This document shows, one piece after another, positions 16,256-25,574 of a DNA stretch of 64,000 nucleotides. The position numbers were made by a program, and so were the translations under genes. The notes below the pieces were generated by a model. The model was not told the origin of the DNA, did not search any database, and saw nothing but the letters and a program-made list of their open reading frames with translations. The DNA comes from Aliirhizobium wenxiniae (GTDB taxonomy: Bacteria > Pseudomonadota > Alphaproteobacteria > Rhizobiales > Rhizobiaceae): assembly GCF_019511445.1 (NCBI RefSeq), contig NZ_JAEUAN010000022.1, positions 49,009-113,008 on the forward strand. Direction: 5' to 3'. Each line of letters begins with the position of its first letter. Positions within the stretch are counted from its first letter, which is position 1.

Positions 16256-16464
16256 ATCAGGTGACTATCGAGAGGCTTGATCATCGCCTTCAGTTCCTCC
16301 GAACCTCGAAAACCAGCATGCCATAGATTGACGAGATCGCTCGCCAAGGCCTCAAGATCTGGCTCGCGAGCGTCGATCCCGCGCTCAAGTCGAATTTCTT
16401 CCAATACGCTTTTAAGCAGGTCTAAATCGTCCGGCTCCAACGCGTCGTACGCAGTAAAATACAT
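16249..16464 (-). CDS. Hypothetical small protein
   Basis: 71 residues, acidic and helical: DDLDLLKSVLEEIRLERGID, LASDLVNLWHAGFRGSEEL and a C-terminal MIKPLD. Composition and the GGGG-containing leader support a real gene. Small proteins of this type are frequent in rhizobia, with unknown role. Confidence 0.65.
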   Translation of the reverse strand: MYFTAYDALEPDDLDLLKSVLEEIRLERGIDAREPDLEALASDLVNLWHAGFRGSEELKAMIKPLDSHLIQ

Positions 16465-16603
16465 GTGCTAGCCCCATTCTTGCCGCAAAGTACCGTCTGC
16501 GGGCGCATAATAATAACTATATCAGAGTGTTAGTCTAATACCGTACGAAGCTGGACAATTGTCAGGTTTTCGGATGGGGCGAGGGTCCCGCCGAGAATAA
16601 AGA

Positions 16604-16638
16604 AAACCCGCTGCGAGATCGGGGAGCGCAGCGGGTTT
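16604..16638 (-). terminator. Rho-independent terminator
   Basis: 12-bp stem AAACCCGCTGCG / CGCAGCGGGTTT with an 11-base loop, followed on the minus strand by TTTCTTTATT. It lies about 90 bases after the stop codon at 16726. Confidence 0.7.
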
Positions 16639-16725
16639 AGAGGGGACACCAATCTGGGAGGGGATACCAGAGCGGTCGCAGCATAAACGTTGGTTGTGTC
16701 GTTTGGTTCCCGCAATGCTTCCTTG

Positions 16726-16890
16726 TTATTTTTTTCGGTACGTTCCACCGTAAAGGGTCTTTCTCGCAGCCCCTGCTGGCGTCAGCCGGTACTTTGCTTT
16801 TGAAGACAATTCGCCGTCGGCTTCAACTAGCCCTTCGCTTTTAGCTTGATTTGCTGTCTTCAGACAATGCCGAAAGGGAGTGGTTTGAAT
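16726..16890 (-). pseudogene. C-terminal fragment, winged-helix-like
   Basis: The last 54 codons before the stop at 16726 look coding: TPFRHCLKTANQAKSEGLVE, then SSKAKYRLTPAGAARKTLYG, the pattern of a recognition helix and wing in small transcription-factor-like proteins. The upstream part of the same frame (to 17145) has poor composition, so the 5' part is lost or frameshifted. A good terminator follows at 16604-16638. Confidence 0.35.
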
Positions 16891-17241
16891 GCGCGCGGAC
16901 CGAGCGCCGTGATTATAATTCGTAATCTGCTGTATGCATGCGAGATCGCTATTTCTCTCGTGTTCAGGTTGCCGCAACCCTCCCCGACTGAGCCGGTGAG
17001 CGGAGCAGCAGAAGACAGCCGATGTCCATGCGAAAGGCATCGTCTTGTTGTGGAACTCGGCGGTTTTGCGGTTTGTTCCGAGACTACTGTCGTGAACAGG
17101 AACGCCGGGGATAAGCAAGAACGGCGGAGAATTGATGATACACAAAGAGTACCCGCTTACTGGAAAAACGCGTTTCTATCATTTCGCTTGCGCTTCCATC
17201 GGCCAACAATTCAAGCAGCTCCGCCCTAATCGACTAATCTC

Positions 17242-17297
17242 TTGACAAAAGACTAGGCCATCGTGCTAATACGCATTAACGCTAATGCGTATTAGCA
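17242..17297 (+). promoter_or_regulatory. Promoter with LacI-type operator
   Basis: TTGACA at 17242-17247, a 17-base spacer and GCTAAT at 17265-17270 form a sigma-70-like promoter. A perfect inverted repeat with 15-bp arms (TGCTAATACGCATTA at 17264-17278, its complement at 17283-17297, 4-base centre) covers the -10 box and start site. Because the LacI-family gene begins 29 bases later, the natural reading is that its product binds here and represses the whole operon until an inducer is present. Confidence 0.8.
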
Positions 17298-17325
17298 GGT
17301 TTCGGGATGCTTGGGAGGGCACCGC

Positions 17326-18384
17326 GTGACAGGCCACAAGCGGCTTACCCAGAACGATATCGCGAAGCTTGCAGGAGTAAGCCAGGCAACTGTTTCGCTC
17401 GTTCTCAATGGTGCGCCGACAGCGCTGGCACGTATCCCTGCCGAAACCCGCGAACGTGTTCAGGCTGTCATCAGAACCACTGGTTATGTCGCCGACCCAA
17501 TCGCGAGGCGCATGGCAAAGGGGCTCAATCGCATCCTCGGTGTCTTCACCTACGAGCCAGCCTTTCCGAGCGCACAAGCCGACTTCTTCACGCCCTTTCT
17601 GCTGGGGATCGAGGAAGAGGCGCAGCAGCAAAACTACGATCTCTTGCTCCTGACGAGTGCCGGCGTGGGCAATAACCGCAAGATATTTTCCGAAAATAAC
17701 CGCCTCAGGATCGCCGACGGCTGCCTCGTGCTAGGCCGCGAGTTCGACCGCAAGGAACTCGCCCGGTTGGTGGCAGAGGATTACCCGTTCGTTGCGATCG
17801 GCCGTCGCGACGAAGCTGGCGGGCCTGTTCCCTATGTCGGCGGTGATTATGCGGCCGGCACCCGGAAACTCGTCGAGGCGGCCGTTTCACTCGGCCATTC
17901 GAAGCTCGCTTATATCGGTCCGAAAGGCCCAGCGGAGTCCATAGCTGATCGCTGGCGGGGTTTCGGCTCTGCGCTCGAAGAGGGGGCGGAGCTTGCGCTG
18001 CATGTGGATGCCGTCAACCGACCGGCTGAAGAAATCCTTGACGGGATCGTGTCGAGCGGCGCGACGGCCGCGTTCTTCATCGAGCTTGCGGACGCGGTGC
18101 GCGTCGAGGCCGCAGCGCGCGAACGCGGGCTTTCGGTGCCGCAGGATTTCTCGATGGTCGTGCTCGGCAGCCATATCCGCGCCGGCCGGAGCCCGGTACG
18201 CTTCACCTCTTACGACATCCCGCGCGAAGAGATGGGACGGCAGGCAACGGCCATGCTGGTGAACCGCATCGAAACCGGCAGTGCCGGCAGCCAAATCCTT
18301 CTGACCTGTGAGCCCGTCGAGGGCGAAACACTGGGACCCTGTTCTTCCGATCTTGCGAAAAACGCCAATAGAAAACGGATGTAA
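17326..18384 (+). CDS. LacI-family transcriptional regulator
   Basis: 352 residues. The N-terminal helix-turn-helix is LTQNDIAKLAGVSQATVSLV (about 6-25) with the hinge helix, followed by a periplasmic-binding-protein-like effector domain (ILGVFTYEPAFPSAQADFFT onwards). The GTG at 17326 is preceded by GGGAGGG and is preferred to the TTG at 17311. It is the first gene of an operon with an FAD oxidoreductase and a CUT1 ABC transporter, so the inducer is probably the transported sugar or a derivative. The operator at 17264-17297 indicates autoregulation. Confidence 0.92.
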   Translation: MTGHKRLTQNDIAKLAGVSQATVSLVLNGAPTALARIPAETRERVQAVIRTTGYVADPIARRMAKGLNRILGVFTYEPAFPSAQADFFTPFLLGIEEEAQQQNYDLLLLTSAGVGNNRKIFSENNRLRIADGCLVLGREFDRKELARLVAEDYPFVAIGRRDEAGGPVPYVGGDYAAGTRKLVEAAVSLGHSKLAYIGPKGPAESIADRWRGFGSALEEGAELALHVDAVNRPAEEILDGIVSSGATAAFFIELADAVRVEAAARERGLSVPQDFSMVVLGSHIRAGRSPVRFTSYDIPREEMGRQATAMLVNRIETGSAGSQILLTCEPVEGETLGPCSSDLAKNANRKRM

Positions 18385-18388
18385 TGAC

Positions 18389-19999
18389 GTGAAAGAGATG
18401 CGAGCAGATATTCTTGTCGTCGGTGGCGGACTTGGTGGCGTCGCAGCGGCACTCGGCGCGGCACGCACGGGACGCAGCGTGATCATGACCGAGGAATATG
18501 ACTGGATCGGCGGCCAGCTCACCAGCCAGGCGGTTCCTTCGGATGAGCACAGCTGGGTTGAGCAGTTCGGCATCACGCGTTCCTATCGGAGGCTGCGCAA
18601 CGGCGTGCGGCAATATTACCGCGACCACTATCCGCTAACGGAGGGCGCCCGTGCCTGGGGCGATCTCAATCCGGGCGGTGGCTGGGTGAGCCGCATCTGC
18701 GCCGAGCCGCGCGTCAGTCTGGCGGTGATGGAAAGCATGCTGATCCCCTATATCGGTGCTGACCGACTGACGATCCTGAAACCTTACCGGCCGGTCGCGG
18801 CCGATGTGGAGGGCGATACCGTCCGCTCCGTCACCCTACGCCATCGCGATACGAGTGCCGAGATCGTCATTTCGGCGGATTATATTCTCGATGCCACGGA
18901 ACTCGGCGATCTCCTGCCGATGACCGGCACCGAATATGCCAAGGGCTTCGAGGCGCAATCCGATACCGGCGAGCCGAGCGCCCCAAGTAAAGCGCAGCCA
19001 GACAACGTGCAGGCGGTGTCGATCTGCTTTGCGATCGACCATGTCGACGGAGACCAGACGATCGACAAGCCTGACAATTACGATTATTGGCGCAAATACG
19101 AGCCGCATTTCTGGGGTGGTCCGCTGCTCGGCTTCACCGCGCCGCATCCGCGCACGCTTGAGCATACGACGCGCTCCTTCACGCCGAACCCGGACGATGA
19201 TCCTCTGCTCGTTGATGCCGACCAGCGCAAGGGCGGCGGCGACGAGAACCTCTGGATCTTCCGGCGCATTGCGGCCCGCAAGAATTTCGCGCCCGGTTTC
19301 TACAAGTCCGACATCTGCCTCGTGAACTGGCCGATGATTGACTACATGGACGGCACGATCATCGATGTGTCGGAAGAAGAAAAGGCGCGGCACCTGAAGG
19401 CCGCTGCCGATCTTTCCTACTCAGTCTTCTACTGGCTGCAGACGGCGGCTCCCCGTCTCGACGGTGGTCAGGGTTTTCGCGGCCTGCGGCTGCGCGGTGA
19501 TATTACAGGCACGGATCATGGCCTCGCCATGGCGCCCTATGTGCGCGAAGGCCGTCGCATCAAGCCGGTTACTCGCATCGTCGAGCAGGATCTGTCCTAT
19601 ACGGTGCGCGGCGACAACGGCGCGGTGCGCTATCGCGACAGTGTCGGTATCGGCATGTACCGCATCGACCTGCATCCCTCGACCGGCGGCGACAACTACG
19701 TGGACGTTCCGTCCTGCCCGTTCGAGATCCCGCTTGGGGCGCTTTTGCCGCAACGGGTAAAAAACCTCATCCCGGCCGGGAAGAATATCGGCACGACGCA
19801 TATCACCAATGGCTGCTATCGCCTGCATCCCGTTGAATGGAATGTAGGCGAGGTCGCCGGAATGCTCGCGTCTTACTGCCTCGACAGGGGACTGACACCG
19901 CATCAGGTGCAGGCTGATGACCAGCATCTCCATGATTTCCAGGCGGCGCTGACCCGCGAGGGCATTGAAATACGGTGGCCGGATATCGCGGCCTACTGA
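18389..19999 (+). CDS. FAD-dependent oxidoreductase (FAD_oxidored family)
   Basis: About 536 residues. The dinucleotide-binding motif VVGGGLGGVAAALGAARTG is near the N-terminus, followed by YDWIGGQLTSQAVPSDEH, typical of the PF12831 family of flavoproteins found in carbohydrate gene clusters. The C-terminal part has RLHPVEWNVGEVAG. The substrate is not known; in context it probably oxidises the imported sugar or polyol. The GTG at 18389 begins five bases after the lacI stop; an ATG nine bases later is the alternative. Cotranscribed with the transporter genes downstream. Confidence 0.85.
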   Translation: MKEMRADILVVGGGLGGVAAALGAARTGRSVIMTEEYDWIGGQLTSQAVPSDEHSWVEQFGITRSYRRLRNGVRQYYRDHYPLTEGARAWGDLNPGGGWVSRICAEPRVSLAVMESMLIPYIGADRLTILKPYRPVAADVEGDTVRSVTLRHRDTSAEIVISADYILDATELGDLLPMTGTEYAKGFEAQSDTGEPSAPSKAQPDNVQAVSICFAIDHVDGDQTIDKPDNYDYWRKYEPHFWGGPLLGFTAPHPRTLEHTTRSFTPNPDDDPLLVDADQRKGGGDENLWIFRRIAARKNFAPGFYKSDICLVNWPMIDYMDGTIIDVSEEEKARHLKAAADLSYSVFYWLQTAAPRLDGGQGFRGLRLRGDITGTDHGLAMAPYVREGRRIKPVTRIVEQDLSYTVRGDNGAVRYRDSVGIGMYRIDLHPSTGGDNYVDVPSCPFEIPLGALLPQRVKNLIPAGKNIGTTHITNGCYRLHPVEWNVGEVAGMLASYCLDRGLTPHQVQADDQHLHDFQAALTREGIEIRWPDIAAY

Positions 20000-20026
20000 T
20001 CACCCATCTTTGGAGGAGGACTGGGA

Positions 20027-21298
20027 ATGCTTCATTATCGGAATCTAAAGTCCACGGCCTGCGCAATAGCGGTAATCGGATCGTTCGTCGGTGGCGGGTC
20101 CGCCCACGCCCAGGACGCAGTCAATCTGCGCATGACGATCTGGAGCGCAAACGAGGCCCATCTGAAACTGTTCAACGAGATCGCGGCGGGTTTCAAACAA
20201 AACCATCCGAACGTTACAGTCACCTACGAGTCGCTGCCGTTCGAAACCTATACAACGGCGCTGACGACCCAGATTGCCGGTGGCAACGCGCCGGACATGG
20301 CCTGGATTTTCGAAACCTCGGCTTATGACTTCGTCAAATCGGGTGCGCTATATCCGCTGAGCGACACGCTGAAGGCAACGGAAGGCTATAATCTCGACGA
20401 GGTCAGCGCCGGAGCCACCGAGCGCTGGATGCAGAATGGCACGCTCTACGCCTATCCGTTCTCCACTTCGCCATTTGCAATGTTTGTCAACAACGATCTC
20501 GTCAAGGCGGCAGGCGCGACGACACCGGGTGAAATGGTCGCGACCGGGGAATGGACCTGGGACAATGCCATCGCCACGGCTTCGGCAGTCGCAAGATCGG
20601 ACAAGGGCGGGCTGGTCGTCCGCGACTTCAACTACCAGGCCTGGCAATATCTGACATCGGTCTGGAACGGTTGGGGCGCTTCGCCCTGGAGCGAGGACGG
20701 CAAGACCTGCACCATGGCCGAAAAACCGATGGCGGATGCGCTCGCCTTCATCCACGATGCGGTCTTTACGAAAAAGGCGATGCCTGGACCCGGCGAGACT
20801 GTCGATTTCTTTGCCGGTAACGCGGCGATGACGATCACGCAGATTAGCCGCGCCTCGCTTCTGCCCAAGGATAAGCCCTTCGACTGGGATCTAGTGCCAC
20901 TGCCCAAGGGGCCGGCGGGAGAATATGCGCTGATCGGCCAGGCAGGTGTCGGCGTCATGCAGTCGGGCAAGAATGCCGAAACGGCAGCCGAGTTCGTCGC
21001 CTACATGACCAACCCGGAAAACTCGGCCAAGCTCAGCCAGTTCTTCCCCTCGGCGCGTAAGTCGCTTCTCAATGCCGAGGTGCTGAAGAAGACCAACCCT
21101 CTGCTTTCCGAAGAGCAGATCGACAAGGTGGTCATTTCCGGCATCGCCACCGGCAAGGTTATGCCCGGCCATACCGGCTTTGCCCAGATCCAGCAGATGG
21201 TGCGTTCCAATCTCGATTCGATCTGGCGGCCGGAGGCGGATGTGCCGACCACGCTCCAGAAAATCTGCGGCCAAATCGGCCCGCTCCTGAAGCGCTGA
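20027..21298 (+). CDS. ABC transporter sugar-binding protein (CUT1 type)
   Basis: 423 residues. A Sec signal peptide ends near SAHAQDAVN (cleavage about residue 28). The mature part has the extracellular solute-binding family 1 pattern (AAGFKQNHPNVTVTYESLPF, TTQIAGGNAPDMAWIFETSA). It captures an oligosaccharide or sugar derivative in the periplasm and delivers it to the two permeases encoded next. The ribosome binding site is GGAGGAGG. The 27-base gap to the oxidoreductase gene supports a single operon. Confidence 0.92.
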   Translation: MLHYRNLKSTACAIAVIGSFVGGGSAHAQDAVNLRMTIWSANEAHLKLFNEIAAGFKQNHPNVTVTYESLPFETYTTALTTQIAGGNAPDMAWIFETSAYDFVKSGALYPLSDTLKATEGYNLDEVSAGATERWMQNGTLYAYPFSTSPFAMFVNNDLVKAAGATTPGEMVATGEWTWDNAIATASAVARSDKGGLVVRDFNYQAWQYLTSVWNGWGASPWSEDGKTCTMAEKPMADALAFIHDAVFTKKAMPGPGETVDFFAGNAAMTITQISRASLLPKDKPFDWDLVPLPKGPAGEYALIGQAGVGVMQSGKNAETAAEFVAYMTNPENSAKLSQFFPSARKSLLNAEVLKKTNPLLSEEQIDKVVISGIATGKVMPGHTGFAQIQQMVRSNLDSIWRPEADVPTTLQKICGQIGPLLKR

Positions 21299-21308
21299 GG
21301 AGGGCGCC

Positions 21309-22241
21309 ATGGCTGTCGCGCAGGAAAACGCTTATCCGGAAGGCCGCTCCTTATCGCCGTTCTGGACCATTGCCCGGCGCGACAGCCTCGCCGGCTTCCT
21401 CTTCATCGCCCCGCAACTGATCGGCATCATCGCCTTTGTGCTGATCCCGCTCGGGCTGGTCTTCTGGTATTCGCTGCACGAGTGGAACGTGCTGGCCAAT
21501 ACCTTCACTTATACCGGTGCACAGAATTACCTGATGCTGATCGAGGACGAGAGCCTTGTCGAAGTGCTCGGCGCGACGGCGATCTTTTCGGCCGGCCTCG
21601 TCGTCATGAACATGTCGCTCGCGCTGCTACTCGCAGTATTGCTCAACCAGAAGCTTGCGGGGATCGCGATCTTCCGCACGCTCTTCTTCTCGCCGGTCGT
21701 GGTCTCGCTTGTCGCCTGGACGATCGTCTGGGGTTTCCTCTTGCAAAAGAACGGTGGTATCAACGGCATGCTGCTGATGGTCGGCATCGAAGGGCCTAAC
21801 TGGCTGCGCGAGGAAACCACCGCGATGATCTCGGTCATCGTCGTGCAGGTGTTCAAGAATGTCGGGCTCAACATGATCCTGTTCCTGGCTGCACTGCAGG
21901 GCGTGCCGAAGGAACTGTATGAAGCTGCTCGCATCGACGGCGCGCCGGCGTTCAAGCAGTTCCGCCGTATCACCTTGCCGCTGATCAGCCCGACCATCCT
22001 CTTGACCTCGATCATCACCATCGTCGGCTCGCTGCAGGTGTTTGCGCAGATCGCGGTACTGACACAGGGAGGGCCGGGGCTCTCGACCACCGTGCTGGTC
22101 TATTACCTCTACCAGCAGGCCTTCCAGTTCCATTTCTTCGGCTATGGCTCGACGCTGTCCATCATGCTGTTTGCAATTGTCGCTGTCTTGACCTTCGCCC
22201 AATGGCAGATGCGCAAGAGGATCGTGTTTTATGAAAGCTGA
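21309..22241 (+). CDS. ABC sugar permease, MalF-like
   Basis: 310 residues, six membrane spans. The EAA loop that contacts the ATPase is EAARIDGAPAFKQFRRITLP (about 208-227). An N-terminal cytoplasmic stretch of about 25 residues precedes the first span (LAGFLFIAPQLIGIIAFVLI). It begins 11 bases after the binding-protein gene and overlaps the next permease gene by 11 bases. Confidence 0.92.
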   Translation: MAVAQENAYPEGRSLSPFWTIARRDSLAGFLFIAPQLIGIIAFVLIPLGLVFWYSLHEWNVLANTFTYTGAQNYLMLIEDESLVEVLGATAIFSAGLVVMNMSLALLLAVLLNQKLAGIAIFRTLFFSPVVVSLVAWTIVWGFLLQKNGGINGMLLMVGIEGPNWLREETTAMISVIVVQVFKNVGLNMILFLAALQGVPKELYEAARIDGAPAFKQFRRITLPLISPTILLTSIITIVGSLQVFAQIAVLTQGGPGLSTTVLVYYLYQQAFQFHFFGYGSTLSIMLFAIVAVLTFAQWQMRKRIVFYES

Positions 22242-23073
22242 CCTTTCCCCCCGCATGAGGACCGCGCTTTATGGGCTGATGTGCGTACTGCTGATCCCCT
22301 TCGTCTTCCCCACCTGGTGGATGGTGACGTCGTCGATCAAGCCGATCAGCGATATCTTCGCCTTTCCGCCGCAACTCATCCCGCAAAGCTATGACTGGAC
22401 GACCTATTCCAAGGTGTTCGAGCTGCAGCCCTTTGTGCGGCAATACTGGAATTCCGCTTATATTGCGGCTCTGGTGACGGTCGGCACGATGATCGTCTCG
22501 TCCATGGCGGGATATGCTTTTGCACGGATCAAATTCCCCTACGCCAACACGATCTTTATGATCGTACTGCTCGGCCTGTTGATCCCGTCGGAAGTGACGA
22601 TCGTGCCGCTGTTCCAGATGTTCCTGAAGGCCGGCATGGTCAATACCCATTGGCCGCTGATCCTCGTGCCGATCTTCGGTGCGCCGAGTGTCTTTGCCAC
22701 CTTCGTGATGCGTCAGTTCTTCGTCACACTGCCGGCCGAGCTGGAGGACGCTGCGCGTGTCGACGGTCTGGGGCGTTTCAAGATCTTCCGCAAGATCGCG
22801 TTGCCGCTTGCCAGGCCCGCACTGGCCTCGGTGGCGATCTTCACCTTCCTGCACTCGTGGAACCTGTTCCTCGAACCGATCGTGTTCCTGTCGAGCGCTG
22901 AAATGTTCACGCTGCCGCAGGCGCTCACACAATACACCGACGCCTATGGCGGGCCGATGTGGAACATCCAGCTTGCCGCCGCAACGCTGACGGCATTGCC
23001 TGTCCTCATCGTCTTCGTGATTGCCCAAAAGCACTTCGTCGAAGGCCTCGCCCATACCGGCCTTAAGGGCTGA
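22231..23073 (+). CDS. ABC sugar permease, MalG-like
   Basis: 280 residues, six spans. EAA loop: EDAARVDGLGRFKIFRKIAL (about 171-190). N-terminal TWWMVTSSIKPISDIFAFPP is typical of MalG-type CUT1 permeases. It overlaps the upstream permease gene by 11 bases and lies 16 bases before the ATPase gene. Confidence 0.92.
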   Translation: MKADLSPRMRTALYGLMCVLLIPFVFPTWWMVTSSIKPISDIFAFPPQLIPQSYDWTTYSKVFELQPFVRQYWNSAYIAALVTVGTMIVSSMAGYAFARIKFPYANTIFMIVLLGLLIPSEVTIVPLFQMFLKAGMVNTHWPLILVPIFGAPSVFATFVMRQFFVTLPAELEDAARVDGLGRFKIFRKIALPLARPALASVAIFTFLHSWNLFLEPIVFLSSAEMFTLPQALTQYTDAYGGPMWNIQLAAATLTALPVLIVFVIAQKHFVEGLAHTGLKG

Positions 23074-23089
23074 GCAACCGGATCAGATC

Positions 23090-24154
23090 ATGGCAAAAGT
23101 CAACCTTTCCGACATCCGCAAGAGCTACGGCGCCGTAAAGACCATCCATGGTGTCGACCTCGATATCCGCGACGGCGAGTTCGTCGTTCTTGTCGGGCCG
23201 TCCGGCTGCGGCAAGTCCACGCTTCTCAGAATGATCGCCGGTCTCGAGACGATCACCGACGGCACGCTGAAGATCGGCGACAGGAAGGTCAACGATCTCG
23301 ATCCAAAGGATCGCGACATCGCCATGGTATTCCAGTCCTACGCGCTCTATCCGCATATGACCGTGGCGACGAATATGGGCTTTTCGCTGGAACATCGCGG
23401 TGGCAGCAAAGCGGAGATTACAGAGCGGGTGAACTGGGCGGCCGGCATACTCGGGCTGACAAATCTGCTCGACCGCTACCCGCGTCAGCTTTCTGGGGGG
23501 CAGCGGCAACGTGTTGCCATGGGCCGCGCGATCGTGCGCAATCCGCAGGTTTTCCTCTTCGACGAGCCGCTGTCAAACCTCGATGCCAAGCTGCGTGTCG
23601 TGATGCGCGGTGAGATCAAGGCGCTCCATCACAAACTCAAGACAACGACAATCTACGTCACTCACGACCAGGTGGAAGCGATGACCATGGCTGACCGGAT
23701 CGTTGTCCTGAATGGCGGCAGGGTAGAGCAGATCGGTGCGCCGCTCGATCTCTACGACCGCCCGGTCAACCGGTTCGTTGCGGGTTTCATCGGTTCGCCT
23801 TCGATGAATTTTCTTACCGGCACGATAACCCAGCGGGGCTTCCAGACATCCGGCGTTGTTTTGCCTTTGGCGACATCTACAAACACCATCGTGGGGCAGG
23901 CTGCCGTCTACGGTATTCGTCCAGAACACTTCCGATTGAATGACCATCCCGGCCTCGCAAGTGTTCCTGCCGAAATCATGCTCATCGAACCCATGGGGTC
24001 CGAAACCCAGGTGACCATGAGGTTAGGAGATGTCCAAGTGATTGGCGTCTTCCGTGAGCGGATCAATGGTGCCCCGGGTGACGTGATGCACGTCTTGCCG
24101 GAAATCGGCGCCGTTCACCTTTTTTCTGAAGATGGCACTACTCGCCTTAACTGA
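23090..24154 (+). CDS. ABC transporter ATPase, MalK/UgpC-like
   Basis: 354 residues. Walker A GPSGCGKST (about 37-45), Q-loop VFQSYALYPHM, signature LSGGQRQRVAMGRAI, Walker B VFLFDEPLSNLDAKL, switch His in YVTHDQ, and a C-terminal TOBE region with YGIRPEHF. This subunit powers sugar uptake through the two permeases. The ATG at 23090 is used; a longer upstream frame is the tail of the permease gene in another phase. It is the last gene of the operon, with no clear terminator seen after it. Confidence 0.93.
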   Translation: MAKVNLSDIRKSYGAVKTIHGVDLDIRDGEFVVLVGPSGCGKSTLLRMIAGLETITDGTLKIGDRKVNDLDPKDRDIAMVFQSYALYPHMTVATNMGFSLEHRGGSKAEITERVNWAAGILGLTNLLDRYPRQLSGGQRQRVAMGRAIVRNPQVFLFDEPLSNLDAKLRVVMRGEIKALHHKLKTTTIYVTHDQVEAMTMADRIVVLNGGRVEQIGAPLDLYDRPVNRFVAGFIGSPSMNFLTGTITQRGFQTSGVVLPLATSTNTIVGQAAVYGIRPEHFRLNDHPGLASVPAEIMLIEPMGSETQVTMRLGDVQVIGVFRERINGAPGDVMHVLPEIGAVHLFSEDGTTRLN

Positions 24155-24359
24155 TGACGCGCTCATGCCGCGATTTGGCCTAAGAGTGCAAAGCAGACCT
24201 GCGGCCGCGTCGAAGGGCAATCGACCGGTTGCGTCGAATATGCAAATTCTCAATTGGTCAGTGATTATAGGTGCGGGTCGAGAGTTCACATCACATCAAA
24301 GCCATAAGTTAGAGTGTGAGGTCTGCACCGGCTCCTTCCGCTGCTACAATCTGGAGTGG

Positions 24360-24527
24360 TCATGACATCAGGTAGGCCGCAATGTCGCCGCGACAGGCAG
24401 CCACAAGATGTTCAAGATAGTATCCCGCTATCTTTGCCTCTGCGCCCAACACGCCGGCGAGCATTGCTGAACTCATGCTCGTTACCAGCAGGTAAAGCTG
24501 CAAATCGGTGTTCCTCCCGGCGGTCAT
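24360..24527 (-). CDS. 55-residue hypothetical protein
   Basis: ATG at 24527 preceded by GAGGA eight bases upstream. The product (TDLQLYLLVTSMSSAMLAGV, then AKIAGYYLEHLVAACRGDIA) has a natural helical pattern. An overlapping frame from ATG 24549 with its own AAGGAG site encodes a 45-residue charged peptide, so the choice is not certain. The 205 bases before the sugar operon end contain nothing else recognisable. Confidence 0.4.
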   Translation of the reverse strand: MTAGRNTDLQLYLLVTSMSSAMLAGVLGAEAKIAGYYLEHLVAACRGDIAAYLMS

Positions 24528-24653
24528 CAATCCAGTCCTCGATGATCATCGTCGCGTTCTCCTTACTAAGACCTCAACAATCGACGAGAGGTTGATCCGT
24601 TCCACAGCAAACGAAAAGGGCGCCATTGCTGCCGCCCTCATCCTATACCAGCC

Positions 24654-25088
24654 TCAATAAGGTGACCGGCACTGCGCTCTGACACCAGCGCGCGGAACAT
24701 AACTATTATCCGAGGCTCTATAGGTGCGGTAACGGTTAGCGCACCATTGCGCATGGCTGTTCCCGTAGGACCGGTTACCGGAGTTGGCAATAGCTCCGCC
24801 GATGATGGCCCCTGCAGCTAGACCTCCAATGATGGCGCCGGCATTGGAACGGCGATGCCTGTGATGATGGCGGTCGTATCTGCGATGGTGACGGCTGTAG
24901 TGGCGATCACCGCGATGATGACGATAATACCGGCGGCGGTCGTGATGGCGATATTGGACCTGCTCGACATTACCTATTTGCGGTGGGCTCACTGTCGGGA
25001 GCGGCATCGCCGCCGCGGGACCTAGCGAGGTCAAAGTCATCATAGCAGAAAGGGAAATTGCGGAAAAAAACTTGGAAACATTTCGCAT
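24654..25088 (-). CDS. BA14K-family protein, His/Arg-rich
   Basis: 144 residues. Signal peptide at 1-27 (FFSAISLSAMMTLTSLGPAA), then a His/Arg/Tyr-rich middle (YRHHDRRRYYRHHRGDRHYS) that may bind metal, a Gly/Ala hydrophobic stretch (AGAIIGGLAAGAIIGGAIA), and the BA14K C-terminus HAQWCANRYRTYRASDNSYV with AQC near the end. The family is named after the Brucella abortus 14-kDa immunoreactive lectin-like protein and is exported. Start chosen at 25088 because AAGGAG stands six bases upstream. Confidence 0.9.
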   Translation of the reverse strand: MRNVSKFFSAISLSAMMTLTSLGPAAAMPLPTVSPPQIGNVEQVQYRHHDRRRYYRHHRGDRHYSRHHRRYDRHHHRHRRSNAGAIIGGLAAGAIIGGAIANSGNRSYGNSHAQWCANRYRTYRASDNSYVPRAGVRAQCRSPY

Positions 25089-25348
25089 ATCGGGCTCCTT
25101 ACCTCGCAAAATAATGCGAGAGACAAGACTTGGTTCCCATTTTGGTTAGTGCACGAATGAAATGGCTTCCGGTGTGATTAGCCAAACTATGCTCCTTACT
25201 AGCTTCCGCATTTCGGATCGCGCCCTCGCACCGCTTTAAAGAGGAGTTCGACGTGTGATCCTCGGGCAAGCTCCAGTTTGCCTCGATTTGTTTGTTCATG
25301 ATCTAGCTTGTTGTCGTAGACAATGTTTCGATCAAAAATGGATTGCGA

Positions 25349-25543
25349 TCATGTCCAAATTGGTCCCAGAAAGCGCGCCTTTATAGCTGCGGCTGCGGTA
25401 CATGTTAATTTGTACGCGCAACTGAGGCGGATAGGCGCATCAGTTGCGCGTGGAAACCGACCGACCAATTCGGCATCGCTCATCACTCGGTCCGGATACA
25501 AAACGTAGGTGTCGTACTTTTCGTTGAGTGGGTGTGGTGACAT
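25349..25543 (-). CDS. Small protein translated from a (GA)n-type ribosome binding site
   Basis: 64 residues from ATG 25543 (SPHPLNEKYDTYVLYPDRVM, then DAELVGRFPRATDAPIRLS). No family recognised. The only Shine-Dalgarno-like sequence is a (GA)13 microsatellite ending five bases before the ATG. The same frame is also open upstream through the repeat (as alternating Arg-Glu) to an ATG at 25621, so a change in repeat number would alter either SD strength or the reading frame of the longer form. Confidence 0.5.
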   Translation of the reverse strand: MSPHPLNEKYDTYVLYPDRVMSDAELVGRFPRATDAPIRLSCAYKLTCTAAAAIKARFLGPIWT

Positions 25544-25548
25544 CGCAT

Positions 25549-25574
25549 TCTCTCTCTCTCTCTCTCTCTCTCTC
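25549..25574. repeat. (TC)13 / (GA)13 microsatellite
   Basis: Thirteen uninterrupted TC dinucleotides on the plus strand, GA on the strand of the adjacent small gene, directly upstream of its start codon. Confidence 0.95.

Noticed and set aside
22162..23055. Minus-strand frame of 297 codons
   Set aside because: Antisense to the two ABC permease genes, with Asp/His/Arg-rich shadow composition.
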